From the NCBI RefSeq assembly GCF_014274685.1, contig NZ_CP060393.1, positions 1-64,000 of the forward strand: DNA of 64,000 nucleotides. Reading direction: 5' to 3'. The stretch comes from Edaphobacter sp. 4G125. Its GTDB lineage: Bacteria; Acidobacteriota; Terriglobia; Terriglobales; Acidobacteriaceae. The position numbers were made by a program, and so were the translations under genes. Below, piece by piece: positions 47,205 through 54,767 of the stretch. The notes beneath the pieces are model-generated. The model was not told the origin of the DNA and did not search any database. It saw only the letters and a list, made by a program, of their open reading frames with translations. Position 1 is the stretch's first letter; each line of letters begins with the position of its first letter.

Positions 47205-47462
47205 TCACGGCTTCGCCCATACACTCGCGTTCAGACATTCCACCACGCCATCAATGATGCCGCTGAGCCCTGCCGTAAAGCGGTCAGCATCGGCGATCTG
47301 CTTTGTTGCAATTGCGTCCGTAATGTTGATAGCAGCTCCAACGACCTCAATGGCCGCCTTCTTCTTTTGCTCGCCGCTGCCCTCCCCAAAGAGGGCCTCG
47401 GCACCGTGAAGCGCGCCCGGAAGAAATGCCAGCGCGCGCAGAAAGACCTTCATGAAATCCAT
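47205..47462 (-). CDS. Small helical phage-module protein, similar in layout to the protein at 63514
   Basis: An 85-residue protein (MDFMKVFLRALAFLPG at the start; ATG at 47462 has GGAG seven bases upstream). The second half, KKKAAIEVVGAAINITDAIA then DADRFTAGLSGIIDGVVECL, is a pair of amphipathic helices. The 128-residue protein at the far end of the module (63514) has the same order: a hydrophobic start, then KLAEVLLLTERTVATLLAK and SNYIASIVSAVVAILN. Function unknown; both may be virion-associated or holin-accessory proteins. Confidence 0.6.
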   Translation of the reverse strand: MDFMKVFLRALAFLPGALHGAEALFGEGSGEQKKKAAIEVVGAAINITDAIATKQIADADRFTAGLSGIIDGVVECLNASVWAKP

Positions 47463-47485
47463 CGTCATTCTCCAGTTTTGTTTGG

Positions 47486-47701
47486 TTATCGCCGCAGATA
47501 GTTGATTGCCACATGTATCAGCGTCACCAGCGCCCCAATCGCCGTCGTAAATCCCTTCAAGCGCTGCACGCTACGCTCATGCCGTTCGACGCGCTCCTCC
47601 AGCTGCGTCAAGCGGCCTGGCTGGCCAATCCCCATCAGTTGGTCCATCTGACTCTTCAACACACGCAGATCGGCCAGCACCTTTCCTTCAAACTCCGTCA
47701 T
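47486..47701 (-). CDS. XhlA-like coiled-coil membrane protein (phage module)
   Basis: A 71-residue protein: an N-terminal coiled coil (LRVLKSQMDQLMGIG, LEERVERHERSVQRLK) and a C-terminal membrane helix (FTTAIGALVTLIHVAINYL). This layout matches haemolysin XhlA-type accessory proteins found beside phage lysis genes. No holin or endolysin partner is seen here. The ATG at 47701 has AGAGGTG nine bases upstream. It is 17 bases upstream of the last gene of the module. Confidence 0.6.
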   Translation of the reverse strand: MTEFEGKVLADLRVLKSQMDQLMGIGQPGRLTQLEERVERHERSVQRLKGFTTAIGALVTLIHVAINYLRR

Positions 47702-47727
47702 CGCACACCTCTTTTTTGTTTTCGTAA

Positions 47728-50064
47728 TCAGCCGACCGGCAGATTGGTAAAGACCGCGCTCGAAAATCGCGAATACACCGGTGGATTCGAGTTGTCGTAC
47801 ATACGCACGTAATAGCGCTCCACCTGGGCTGCTCGCGGAATCGAAAAACTCCGCACTGGCGAACGCAACACGAGGTCCTGGTCAACACCGGCACCGAAGG
47901 CCCAGTCGCGTCGCCGCACCTCGAAGCCACCACCCGCGGGCGGATTGATTCCTGCATCCATCTGCAATGCCGTTCCTGTAGCACTGGTCACCTGCAACGA
48001 CTGGAGGTTGACCAGTACATTTGCAGGCGTGCTGGCCGCTGTCTCGGGCAACAAGGCATCGACAGCGACACCCTCCGCGAGCTTCAAACCCAGGCTCTCA
48101 GCCCAATCGTTAGCAAAGCTGATGTGATAGCTCGCGAGCTCGGGGCGGGCATGGCCGTCTTCGACCACCACCTTGCGCACCAGCAGCTTCAACGTGTCGC
48201 CACCAGAGCCGATAGCGAGTACATCGCCAGGCCAGATGTCCGCACCGGGATTCATCATCGTGTACGTGCCTGCTATTGCAGCCGACCGGCTGGAAGCAAA
48301 GCGCAGAACGGCTAACGCAGCGGTCTCACAGTCCACCGAACTCCGTGCGAGTGGCTTGGCCACATGGCCCATCCACTGCGCCATGCCGGGCACTCCACCC
48401 GCGCTCTCTCGCGCAATGCTGGCTGCATCGCTCAGTCGAGCTACCGATCGCCTGCGTCCGCGATAGAAGACTGTGAACTGCTCACCCGCGACTGGAATCC
48501 TTCCCGCAAAGAAGGTGATCCTTCCCGCAGGCGAGACCATGCAGTCCACGCCCTCTCCAGCGGCTCCTGTCATCCGTACTGTCTGTGAGCCGCCCGGCAG
48601 AGTGCTGACGATCCACACCGATCCCGCCTGTGTAATGCGGCAGTACCCCACCGAGCCAGACAATGCCACGCTGTTCACAACAGCAAAGTTGCAGCTTGCC
48701 GGAGAGATCGCAACCGCGCCGGAGTAAAGCACCATTGCCGGAGTATTCGAGGCCGTGCCCTCATCCACCAACTCGAAGAGCAACGACATTGGTGCTGCAA
48801 CTGCACCACCACCGTAGCTCTCGAGCACACCATCGACCATCGTCGACCAGGTCTGCAACACACGCTCGGTCTCTACGCAGTGCAGCCGCATCCGCAGAGT
48901 GTATTTGTGGCCGTTCTGGATCGTGAATGGCGTTCCCACCTCTGCGCCATTGATGAATGGAACCACAACGGTCGTGCCAGCGCTCTGCCGCACGTTGTAT
49001 CCGGCAAAGCAGTTCCCGCTGACAACCTCGCCGTTATAAAGCCCGCACACGATTCCAGTGCTCGGGCTTGCAAGCTGCACGTTGCCTGCCTCGACCACCA
49101 GCGTTCCTCCCATCTCGATGGGATCGATGGCGGTAAGCGTCGTCTGACCGTCGAGCCCGTTGCCTCCAGTCATCGTCAATCCCGCTGACGTGAGCTTTAG
49201 AAACGAGCCAGGATCGGCGATCTGCCATATGCGCGGATTCAGCACGCCCTGGTTGAAGCTGTCTAAGAGCGCCTGCGAAGAACTGGCACTCGCAGCTGAA
49301 TGTGTAAACCGTGTTGGACGATACGGTGCTTCAGCAAGATTGAAGACACTCGTTGTTCCATCACCTGCGAAGCTCTCAGCGATATACGCTGCAGGCTCCA
49401 TTTCGCCGCTCAGCGTTACGTCATTGGCCAACTCGCGCACCGCTACCGTATTCAGCGCGGCAGGATTGAGCGAGCCATCGCCATCGCTCAGCACGTGCGT
49501 TACTGCACCCGCTGTTGCCAGGCTGACGGCTCCATTCAGCACACGGTACGAGGCATACGCTGCATTGGCAATCTCGCCTGCATTAGTCGACCACGACGAT
49601 GTCTGCTTCGGAGCGAAGACCCCGACCTTCGCTCCTGCAACAACTGCATCGGTTGAGAACAACCCGGCATCGACTCGGTCCGTTAGGGTGCGGAGCAGAT
49701 CTCCTGCCGTTTGACTCAACCCTGTGCCTCCGGGCGAGAGGCTCTGCTTATCAAGCAGCCATTCGTCGCTCACCGCATTGAACACAAGCCGATGCACTGG
49801 TCCCATCGTTGCCACACCTGCGTAGATGCGCGCTGGCTCCGTTGCAAGATAGCCGGTGAACAACACTGCGCCTGCATCCGAAGCCACAACCACACGAGCG
49901 CGCCGCGATGGAACCGGAAGACTCAATGCGCTTAGGTCAAGTAACCCCGTGCATCGCGAGGGAGCGTTCAGCGTACGCTCGATCTTCAATGGGCCATCGG
50001 CGGCGACGGCAGCGCTATAGTCGCGCGCGCCTGTTCCGTCCAGATTGTCGATCGTGATCCTCAC
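47728..50064 (-). CDS. Putative phage baseplate/tail hub protein
   Basis: A 778-residue protein that overlaps the portal gene by four bases (ATGA). The N-terminus (MRITIDNLDGTGARDYSAAV, LPVPSRRARVVVASDAGAVLFTGYLATEP) has the beta-barrel pattern of gp27/gpD-type tail hubs. A middle section (about 270 to 440) resembles a laminin-G/concanavalin-like sandwich. A FYRGRRRSVARLSDAASI-type region precedes a second hub-like part. The C-terminal 90 residues look like a fibronectin type III domain ending VYSRFSSAVFTNL. Likely part of the tail tip; not matched to a named family. Confidence 0.55.
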   Translation of the reverse strand: MRITIDNLDGTGARDYSAAVAADGPLKIERTLNAPSRCTGLLDLSALSLPVPSRRARVVVASDAGAVLFTGYLATEPARIYAGVATMGPVHRLVFNAVSDEWLLDKQSLSPGGTGLSQTAGDLLRTLTDRVDAGLFSTDAVVAGAKVGVFAPKQTSSWSTNAGEIANAAYASYRVLNGAVSLATAGAVTHVLSDGDGSLNPAALNTVAVRELANDVTLSGEMEPAAYIAESFAGDGTTSVFNLAEAPYRPTRFTHSAASASSSQALLDSFNQGVLNPRIWQIADPGSFLKLTSAGLTMTGGNGLDGQTTLTAIDPIEMGGTLVVEAGNVQLASPSTGIVCGLYNGEVVSGNCFAGYNVRQSAGTTVVVPFINGAEVGTPFTIQNGHKYTLRMRLHCVETERVLQTWSTMVDGVLESYGGGAVAAPMSLLFELVDEGTASNTPAMVLYSGAVAISPASCNFAVVNSVALSGSVGYCRITQAGSVWIVSTLPGGSQTVRMTGAAGEGVDCMVSPAGRITFFAGRIPVAGEQFTVFYRGRRRSVARLSDAASIARESAGGVPGMAQWMGHVAKPLARSSVDCETAALAVLRFASSRSAAIAGTYTMMNPGADIWPGDVLAIGSGGDTLKLLVRKVVVEDGHARPELASYHISFANDWAESLGLKLAEGVAVDALLPETAASTPANVLVNLQSLQVTSATGTALQMDAGINPPAGGGFEVRRRDWAFGAGVDQDLVLRSPVRSFSIPRAAQVERYYVRMYDNSNPPVYSRFSSAVFTNLPVG

Positions 50065-51308
50065 AGACGTCCTCCCTCGTTGGCCTGCGTAAGCGGCGGA
50101 AGCCCGCGCATGGCCCGCACTTCATCCACAGTCATGACTCCCGTTTCGATCAGCGTCTTCTGGATCGCCGCCTCGCTCGCCTCGTCACGCCCCTCCAGCT
50201 CGTTGAAACAGAACTCGAACTCGCGCCAGCCCAGCTTCTTGCTGACCAGGTCGCGCGTGATGTGCTCGGCAACCAGCTTCGCTACTGGAACCACCGCGCT
50301 CTGAAAGGCCTCGTTCGCCAGCTCTGCTGCCGTAGAACGGTTCACATCGCCGGGAACACCCAGCAGCATCGGCGGAAGCTCAAATGCATTCGCGATCAGA
50401 CGGATCAACATCTCCTGCCACTGAAGCCGAAGATCCGCGTCCGTACCTCCCGCAAAGCGCAGCACCTCGGGCTTGTTTTTGCTGCTCAGTACCGGGACGC
50501 GGCCAGTGCCTTCAATCTCGTCCTGCCACCAGCGAATCAGCCGGTCATGCTGCTCGGGAGTCACCTCGTTCAGCCACAGCGCATATTGCACCACGGAGTT
50601 CGAAGCCAGCCGCCCCGCATAGCGATTCGCACTCAGAAACTGGTTCACCGTCTCGAAGGCCACCTCCAGCCGGCCTAGACCGAACGGCGTATGTGTGCGC
50701 GGATTCAGCCGCACATACATCAGCTCGTCATCACGCAACGGAATCAGCGCATCGGTGCCCAATCTTCCCGTCGCCTGCGCATAACGAGGGCGTGCAGGAT
50801 CACCATCCCAGCGCGTATCGATCTGGATGGTCGCGCCATCAACGGCCCACAGATGAAAAGGCCGCTCCGGATCGCCAGTGGTTTCCATCTCCACCGCACC
50901 GAATCCACCGACCAGCAGGTCTTCGATCACCTGCTCCCACAGCACGCGGAAGCTGTCGGAGACGTTTGGTTCTTCGAGACCGCTCCGCAGAATCAGCAGC
51001 CGCTCCTTAGCGTTCGCCACATCACTCATCTTGTAACCGCGACGGATACGAACCTGCCAGTCCATACTGGCGACTTTATCCTTCACCACATTGATGGCGC
51101 GACGCACCACGGGTGTCTCGGCAAACCGGCGAAGATTCGCCGGGGTCGGCTTAGGCAACGCATTCTGCCCAACGCGCGCTCCCTGATATGGGGAGAGAAT
51201 CGCAGGCAGCGCCTTGGTCTTTCTGTCTCCCTGGCTGGCATTGATCTCAGCGGCATCGACGCTCGCAACCTTTTGCCAGATATCCTTTACTGTCTCTCGA
51301 ATTCTCAT
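50061..51308 (-). CDS. Phage portal protein
   Basis: A 415-residue HK97-type portal: VVRRAINVVKDKVASMDWQV near residue 75, LLVGGFGAVEME, a receptor-like AVDGATIQIDTRWDG stretch, and the region FELPPMLLGVPGDVNRSTAAELANEAFQS that marks portals (the FGVPP-type helix). The end DEVRAMRGLPPL is also typical. Portals form the dodecameric ring through which DNA enters the capsid. It is preceded by an intrinsic terminator that closes the DUF3037 transcript, so it probably has its own promoter, and it overlaps the next gene by four bases. Confidence 0.85.
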   Translation of the reverse strand: MRIRETVKDIWQKVASVDAAEINASQGDRKTKALPAILSPYQGARVGQNALPKPTPANLRRFAETPVVRRAINVVKDKVASMDWQVRIRRGYKMSDVANAKERLLILRSGLEEPNVSDSFRVLWEQVIEDLLVGGFGAVEMETTGDPERPFHLWAVDGATIQIDTRWDGDPARPRYAQATGRLGTDALIPLRDDELMYVRLNPRTHTPFGLGRLEVAFETVNQFLSANRYAGRLASNSVVQYALWLNEVTPEQHDRLIRWWQDEIEGTGRVPVLSSKNKPEVLRFAGGTDADLRLQWQEMLIRLIANAFELPPMLLGVPGDVNRSTAAELANEAFQSAVVPVAKLVAEHITRDLVSKKLGWREFEFCFNELEGRDEASEAAIQKTLIETGVMTVDEVRAMRGLPPLTQANEGGRL

Positions 51309-51329
51309 TTCGCGTTCACCTCATTCAAG

Positions 51330-51366
51330 TTCAAAACAAAGCGGCATGGCCCGAAGGCCATGCCGC
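51330..51366 (-). terminator. Intrinsic terminator after the HipA-like/DUF3037 pair
   Basis: On the minus strand a perfect 11-bp stem GCGGCATGGCC / GGCCATGCCGC closes on a very stable TTCG tetraloop and is followed by TTTGTTTTGA. It lies 27 bases after the DUF3037 stop and 22 bases before the portal ATG. Confidence 0.85.
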
Positions 51367-51392
51367 TTCTCTTTTCTCCTGCTCTCTGGCGC

Positions 51393-52238
51393 TTACACTC
51401 TCAACTCCAACCTTGCGGTCTCGGCCACGCGAGCCAGATCGCTCAACGTAACCACTCGAATCTGCTCGCGCTCCATCGCCTCTACGCCGAAGCGATAGCG
51501 TTCTGCTGATTCAACCTCTTCTTCCTTACCCTTTTTGACCGCTTCAACCACTGCGGTCAGCTCCAGGCGTGCGTTCTCCACGCGCTCTACTCCTTCGCGA
51601 AGCTGGGGCGCCGACCACGCCAGACTCTTGGCTGCTTCGACATCGCCTTCAAGCGACACTGCCTGGAACATTCGGATCAACCCGCCCTGCACGGCGCGAT
51701 ATCCACAATCGATCTTCATCGGATCACCAGGCCGTGTATAAGTCGAAGCCGCGATCCGCTTGCGCATCAATCCCCATACTCTCGCACGCTCAAACTCGTC
51801 GCGCATCACTTCTGCAATGGCTGCTCTGCCTGATTTCCTGCGTTCCTGCTTCACCTTCAGGGGCTCGACATACATCCGCATCAATTGCTCAAGCTCGGCA
51901 GTCATGTTCACAGCCAGCGAGGCCCGCGCTTCTGTGATCTGCACGGAGTTCGAAAGCGCGTCTTCAAGCAGTTGCATCACTGGTTTGGTATCCGCAGCGC
52001 CCAGCAGCAGGCGCTCGGCAATCTCGCTCTCCAGCGACTCCAGCAACCCGACATCTGCGTCAGCATCCATGCAGCGCACGCGGCTCCAGTCACGCGTAAA
52101 GCGCACCACGGTATTCGGCTCACGACTTGCAGGAGAATTCACTTCACGCAGCACCACGCCGATGTTGGTGAACTCGCCCTTCACCACATCCGGCACGTAC
52201 CGGATGAGGAAGAATTCGCATTGAATACGATCAGGCAT
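51393..52238 (-). CDS. DUF3037 domain-containing protein
   Basis: A 281-residue protein whose start, CEFFLIRYVPDVVKGEFTNIGVVL, is the DUF3037 signature; the remainder is helical and charged, with a coiled-coil-like C-terminal third. In other bacteria DUF3037 genes are commonly paired with HipA-like kinase genes, as here: the kinase stop is four bases before this ATG. The role of the pair is unknown. It sits between phage terminase and portal genes, and a strong terminator follows, so the two form a closed unit. Confidence 0.87.
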   Translation of the reverse strand: MPDRIQCEFFLIRYVPDVVKGEFTNIGVVLREVNSPASREPNTVVRFTRDWSRVRCMDADADVGLLESLESEIAERLLLGAADTKPVMQLLEDALSNSVQITEARASLAVNMTAELEQLMRMYVEPLKVKQERRKSGRAAIAEVMRDEFERARVWGLMRKRIAASTYTRPGDPMKIDCGYRAVQGGLIRMFQAVSLEGDVEAAKSLAWSAPQLREGVERVENARLELTAVVEAVKKGKEEEVESAERYRFGVEAMEREQIRVVTLSDLARVAETARLELRV

Positions 52239-52242
52239 ACCT

Positions 52243-53109
52243 CTACATCACCCATCCTCTCTCATTTGCCACCGTAGCAAATTGTTGAGAGACCACAACC
52301 TTCGCGGTCTGGTTCCACATCGGGAAAGGCTCACGGTTCGAATCGCGAAACGACGTGATCAGCTCGCGCACTCGTGATCTACGCATCAGCAGTTGCTCCA
52401 TCAGGCGTTCCAGCACTAACGTATCGCCGCCGTACCATTCTGGCGGAACCTGCTCGGCAATCCTCCACAGCGTATCGGCCTCCATCGCTTCTATCTTGCT
52501 CAGCCAAGGCTCAAAGCTCTGCCATCCAGTCACACCTGCATAGACGCGATTGCGCTGGTAGACGCCGCGCAGCGGCGAATCGGGAAAGCTCCACTCGCCC
52601 GCATTAAAGCAAAATCCCTGATCGATGAAGCTGGCGCGGTATCTGCGCTCTCGTGGCCTTCGCTCGAAGACCGCCTGACGGCCGTTACAATTGCCGGTCC
52701 ATTTATCGATGCACAACATCCCGGCGAACTCGCGCAGGTTCTTCACCTCGTCGAGCTGCGGATCTGGAAGATAGTCAACTACCTGTCCAGGCATCAATCC
52801 GCCGACAAACTGTGAGCCGAACTGTAGCCCCGGACTGTATCGTTCCCGCAGTCCACGAGGAAGCTCGACCGTCATCTCCGGAGTGTTCGCGACCAGCCAC
52901 TCCGTCACCTCGACCACATCGCAGTCCGGAACAGTAAGCCCTGCGGCGGCAGCCAAGCGCGTGACGATGAACTCGTTCGCCAGCACACGGCGGTGCTGTG
53001 GGTTGTTCTGGAACTTCACCACCCACAGCTTGCTGTCCGAGCCCAGCATAAGCTGGCTCTGTGCCCCCCCGCGCATTCTTCGGATTGCCTGTACTGCCTG
53101 AATCGCCAA
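52243..53109 (-). CDS. HipA-like kinase (HipA_2 type)
   Basis: A 288-residue kinase-fold protein. Visible elements: the family's opening IQAVQAIRRMRGGAQSQLM, the ATP-lysine in WVVKFQNNPQHRRVLANEF, a catalytic loop in LCIDKWTGNCNGRQAVF (Asp and Asn) and the metal-binding Asp of the DFG-like ASFIDQGFCF. All catalytic positions look intact. HipA proper phosphorylates glutamyl-tRNA synthetase; this shorter group has no proven target. The TTG at 53109 is preferred because GGGGGAG lies eight bases upstream and the conserved part starts there; a frame back to 53163 has no such site. Confidence 0.82.
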   Translation of the reverse strand: MAIQAVQAIRRMRGGAQSQLMLGSDSKLWVVKFQNNPQHRRVLANEFIVTRLAAAAGLTVPDCDVVEVTEWLVANTPEMTVELPRGLRERYSPGLQFGSQFVGGLMPGQVVDYLPDPQLDEVKNLREFAGMLCIDKWTGNCNGRQAVFERRPRERRYRASFIDQGFCFNAGEWSFPDSPLRGVYQRNRVYAGVTGWQSFEPWLSKIEAMEADTLWRIAEQVPPEWYGGDTLVLERLMEQLLMRRSRVRELITSFRDSNREPFPMWNQTAKVVVSQQFATVANERGWVM

Positions 53110-53163
53110 CCGAACTTCTCCCCCGCTAAGAATACAAGTTGCGAGTTTGCTGTTGCTATACAA

Positions 53164-54618
53164 CTACCTGAGCATCTCTGCTCTTACGGACTGCGCAATT
53201 GCCATAGCCATCACGCAATCGTCGTGCGCTCCATTTGCCGCACCGGTGCGGCCATTCGCCATCCGAACAAACGTCCTGCACTCCTCGAGCAGACGGCGAC
53301 TCATGAACCGCCAGGGCGAGTCGACCAGCAGCGATCCGAGCTGCGCGATCATGTTCGGCTTATTGCCTGCCGTCGTCAGCCATCCTGCTACACCATCCAT
53401 CTCATATACATTCGCATAGTGCTCAACGGTGCTTAGATAGGCCAGCACGGCCGCTCCGTGGTTATTGCGCTCCACAGCGATCTGCGCGTTGTTGTACTCC
53501 CGAGCCAATGAGGCCACGGCTTGTGCCAGTTCCAGCGGGCCGAGCCGCTGCTGCAACTCCGCGCATTGCAGCCCTGTGCTAATCTCGACCACTTGTACAG
53601 CAGCGAAGTCCCCTTCCGATCCCCCTCCCGCCGTATCCGCAGCAACGATATAACGACGATCGCTCTGGGGAGGCAGCCAGATATGGAGAGCACCGCCGCG
53701 ACGTATTTCCAGTGGCTTCGGAGCCAGCTCAATCCGCTTCTCAATCGGCCCTACTTCGAAATAGCAATCACCTGTTGCACGAAAGCAACTTACAGCATCT
53801 TCCGCGAATTCCTGCGAACGCAGCCCCTGATAGCTGGCCTCGAGCGCGCGACGGAAGCCGATTTGTTCGTCCTTCAATCCATGCGCCAGCACTAGCACCT
53901 TCTCCTCATCGGTGAAGTCTGTAACCGGATCGGATACATAGACCTCCTCCATCCACCAGGGAAAGAAGTGACGCCTGGTCCCGTTGGCCTCGGCGCGATT
54001 CCACTCGTTGTAGAAGCAGCCATAGGCACCATTTGGAGTGGACTCGATCACCATCTCACCACTCGGGGAGAGCGCAGCGCGCAGCCCGGCCAGAGTCTCC
54101 TGCGCATCGCCGGGCCAGCGGCTTACCTCGCTCAGGTGCAGGTTCTGGATCGAGAGTCCACGGCCTGCTCCGGTCGCGTCCGCGCTCAGAATACGAAACT
54201 CGCTGTCGAGTTCGGGAAAGCACATCTGCCCGACATTGGCACGACTACGGCGCAGCGGACCTTCGCGTGCATCCTTGGGCAGATGCTCCCAGAAACGCTG
54301 CACCATACGGAAGATTCCCTCGGCAGCTTCGCGGGTCTGCGCCACCTGCACAGTCAGCGTGCCGCTTGTTGTGATCGTCTTCATAAACATTCGCGCTGCC
54401 ACCCAGGTGGTGATGCCCATCTGCCGCGCCTTCAGCACAATGTTTCGTCGTTCTTTCTTCTGCTCGAATGTGCGTTGCACCGTGTTGGCCTTCAGCGGAA
54501 TTACCTTGCCATTGCGGTTGCGCACCTTCATATGTGCTTCAATCGCGGTAATCATCCTCTCCGGGCTGGACTGGATCTCCTCGCCCAGCTTCAAGACTCC
54601 TGCTACATCCCAGATCAT
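53164..54618 (-). CDS. Phage terminase large subunit
   Basis: About 484 residues, the ATPase/nuclease that packages phage DNA. The Walker A-like motif is in IVLKARQMGITTWVAARMF, a Walker B-like acidic region follows near LSIQNLHLSEVSRWP, and motif III-like STPNGAYG. The C-terminal RNase H-like nuclease has Asp in YIVAADTAGGG and the closing GAHDDCVMAMAIA. ATG at 54618 follows GGGAAGAG; a GTG 42 bases upstream is possible. No small subunit gene is adjacent. The HipA-like gene follows. Confidence 0.88.
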   Translation of the reverse strand: MIWDVAGVLKLGEEIQSSPERMITAIEAHMKVRNRNGKVIPLKANTVQRTFEQKKERRNIVLKARQMGITTWVAARMFMKTITTSGTLTVQVAQTREAAEGIFRMVQRFWEHLPKDAREGPLRRSRANVGQMCFPELDSEFRILSADATGAGRGLSIQNLHLSEVSRWPGDAQETLAGLRAALSPSGEMVIESTPNGAYGCFYNEWNRAEANGTRRHFFPWWMEEVYVSDPVTDFTDEEKVLVLAHGLKDEQIGFRRALEASYQGLRSQEFAEDAVSCFRATGDCYFEVGPIEKRIELAPKPLEIRRGGALHIWLPPQSDRRYIVAADTAGGGSEGDFAAVQVVEISTGLQCAELQQRLGPLELAQAVASLAREYNNAQIAVERNNHGAAVLAYLSTVEHYANVYEMDGVAGWLTTAGNKPNMIAQLGSLLVDSPWRFMSRRLLEECRTFVRMANGRTGAANGAHDDCVMAMAIAQSVRAEMLR

Positions 54619-54658
54619 CTCTTCCCACCATTTCTTCTTTGTTCTCCCTGTCCACCCC

Positions 54659-54706
54659 AAAACGATGGCCGGTGCGCCGCAAATTAATCTGCGGCACCAC
54701 CGGCCA
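54659..54706 (-). terminator. Hairpin terminator between fibre-like gene and terminase
   Basis: Minus-strand stem TGGCCGGTG...GCCGCA with TGCGGC...CACCGGCCA (one bulge) followed by ATCGTTTTGG. Together with the hairpin at 54730 it fills the gap after the fibre-like gene. Confidence 0.65.
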
Positions 54707-54729
54707 CACCGATACGATCGCGTTCAAGA

Positions 54730-54764
54730 CTCTGAATGGAGAACAAAATATTCTCCATTCAGAG
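54730..54764 (-). other. Perfect 14-bp inverted repeat just after the fibre-like gene stop
   Basis: CTCTGAATGGAGAA and TTCTCCATTCAGAG, loop of seven bases, begins three bases after the stop codon at 54768. No T run follows, so it may protect the mRNA 3' end or act with the next hairpin. Confidence 0.6.
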
Positions 54765-54767
54765 CAA

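Noticed and set aside
47205..47205. Attachment site or tRNA at the phage-module edge
   Set aside because: No tRNA-like sequence or matching direct repeat was found at either edge by eye.
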